A stretch of 64,000 nt of DNA, taken from positions 1 through 64,000 of the forward strand of contig NZ_SBHN01000003.1 of NCBI RefSeq assembly GCF_006980715.1, read 5' to 3'. This DNA is from Telmatospirillum sp. J64-1. GTDB taxonomy: Bacteria; Pseudomonadota; Alphaproteobacteria; Rhodospirillales; Magnetospirillaceae. Below the pieces are notes generated by a model that ran no database searches, was not told the DNA's origin, and saw only the letters and a list, made by a program, of their open reading frames with translations. Positions 63,503 through 64,000 of this stretch are shown piece after piece (position 1 is the stretch's first letter; every line of letters starts with the position of its first letter). The translations under genes and the position numbers were made by a program.

Positions 63503-64000
63503 TCAGCCCTGCTTGTGCCGGAGGTAATCGAGGACCATGCCCACCACATGGGCCTTGCGTTCGGCCAGCGCCGGCTGGGCCTGCAGGTCCTTGCCGATCA
63601 CGAAGGATAGGGTGTGGACGTTGGAGAAGTAGAAATAGCTGAGGCTGACGATGGAAATCCACAGCTGGGCCGGGTCCACGTCATTGCGGAAGACGCCTGC
63701 GGCGGCGCCGCGCTCCACGATATCGGCGATCATGGTGAAAAGCGGTGAATGCAGGGCCGGAATCTTCTCCGAGCGCCGCAGGTAACGGGCGCCGAGCAGG
63801 TTCTCGGTATTGAGCAGCTGGATGAAACTGCGGTCCTTGACGAAACTGTCGAAGGTGAATTCGACTAGCCGGCCCATCGCCATCTCGGGATCGAGGCGGT
63901 TGAGGTCCAGCTTGCGCTCGGCCGAACGCGCCCGTTCGTAGGCGGCTTCGAGGACCGCGAGATACAGCCCCTCCTTGTCGCCGAAATAATGATAGATCAT
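63503..64000 (-). CDS. TetR-family transcriptional regulator, partial (N terminus beyond the right edge)
   Basis: 165 C-terminal residues of a TetR regulator; the sequence enters at the end of the HTH (MIYHYFGDKEGLYLAVLEAAYERA) and runs through a ligand domain (FTFDSFVKDRSFIQLLNTEN, IVSLSYFYFSNVHTLSFVIG) to the stop at 63503. The first ~40 residues lie outside the window. It converges on the AraC gene with a 16-bp gap. Confidence 0.88.
   Translation of the reverse strand: MIYHYFGDKEGLYLAVLEAAYERARSAERKLDLNRLDPEMAMGRLVEFTFDSFVKDRSFIQLLNTENLLGARYLRRSEKIPALHSPLFTMIADIVERGAAAGVFRNDVDPAQLWISIVSLSYFYFSNVHTLSFVIGKDLQAQPALAERKAHVVGMVLDYLRHKQG

Overview
The window is gene-dense, GC-rich DNA with no rRNA, transposase, integrase or CRISPR array. 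Alphaproteobacterial-style glmU/gph neighbours, a solo-style XRE regulator beside luxR/luxI, DctPQM TRAP transporters, a DsrEFHCMK set and Mo-hydroxylases of the IorAB and HmfABC types point to a metabolically versatile, probably Rhodospirillales-like alphaproteobacterium (inference from gene content; not tested by search).

Left part (1-4.7 kb): the start of glmU, a phosphoglycolate phosphatase, tRNA-Val(CAC) with a consensus promoter and an intrinsic terminator, then an XRE regulator, luxR and luxI with an 18-bp perfect palindrome overlapping the luxR stop, two overlapping tiny ORFs and a lipoprotein.

Chalcogen/molybdenum region (4.7-30.6 kb): dsrE-F-H-C-M-K in the order known from reverse-Dsr operons but without dsrAB; a divergent metal-oxyanion or siderophore-type ABC transporter carrying two different binding proteins; a DUF4145/Sel1/SEC-C protein; a Tat-exported flavocytochrome-c sulfide dehydrogenase-type flavoprotein beside selD; and a long tightly coupled minus-strand operon fdhA(Sec)-fdhB-fdhC-fdhE-selA-selB-tRNA-Sec-lplA-dsrE-like-lbpA. 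modABC and modE, with a ModE box, lie directly upstream and supply the molybdate that the selenocysteine formate dehydrogenase needs. The selB reading frame has no stop before the tRNA-Sec gene and reads through all 96 nt of it. A second, internally deleted tRNA-Sec remnant sits 13 kb away behind dsrK.

Catabolic region 1 (30.8-35 kb): a LysR regulator divergent from an MFS exporter, an LLM flavin oxidoreductase and an aldo/keto reductase. Catabolic region 2 (35.1-49.7 kb): two TRAP transporters, a cyclic-imide-hydrolase-like polysaccharide-deacetylase-fold enzyme, a small MCGLCG protein with a COG0523 metallochaperone, an asparaginase-like amidase, a tartrate/malate dehydrogenase, an SDR, an epimerase, an arylmalonate decarboxylase/maleate isomerase-type enzyme, a GAF protein and a FadR-type GntR regulator. 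Four copies of the palindrome (C/T)GGTCWGACCA, two in each divergent promoter region, tie the region together as one probable GntR regulon. I propose cyclic imide or half-amide breakdown as its role.

Catabolic region 3 (49.7-64 kb): iorAB and a LysR gene, a VOC protein, then hmfA-B-C-D-E in the order of the 2-furoate pathway (the large dehydrogenase subunit is fused to a CoxG domain), a BenE-type transporter, an AraC activator and a partial TetR regulator. Fdh, IorAB and HmfABC all need molybdenum cofactor, so the Mo transport genes serve much of the window.
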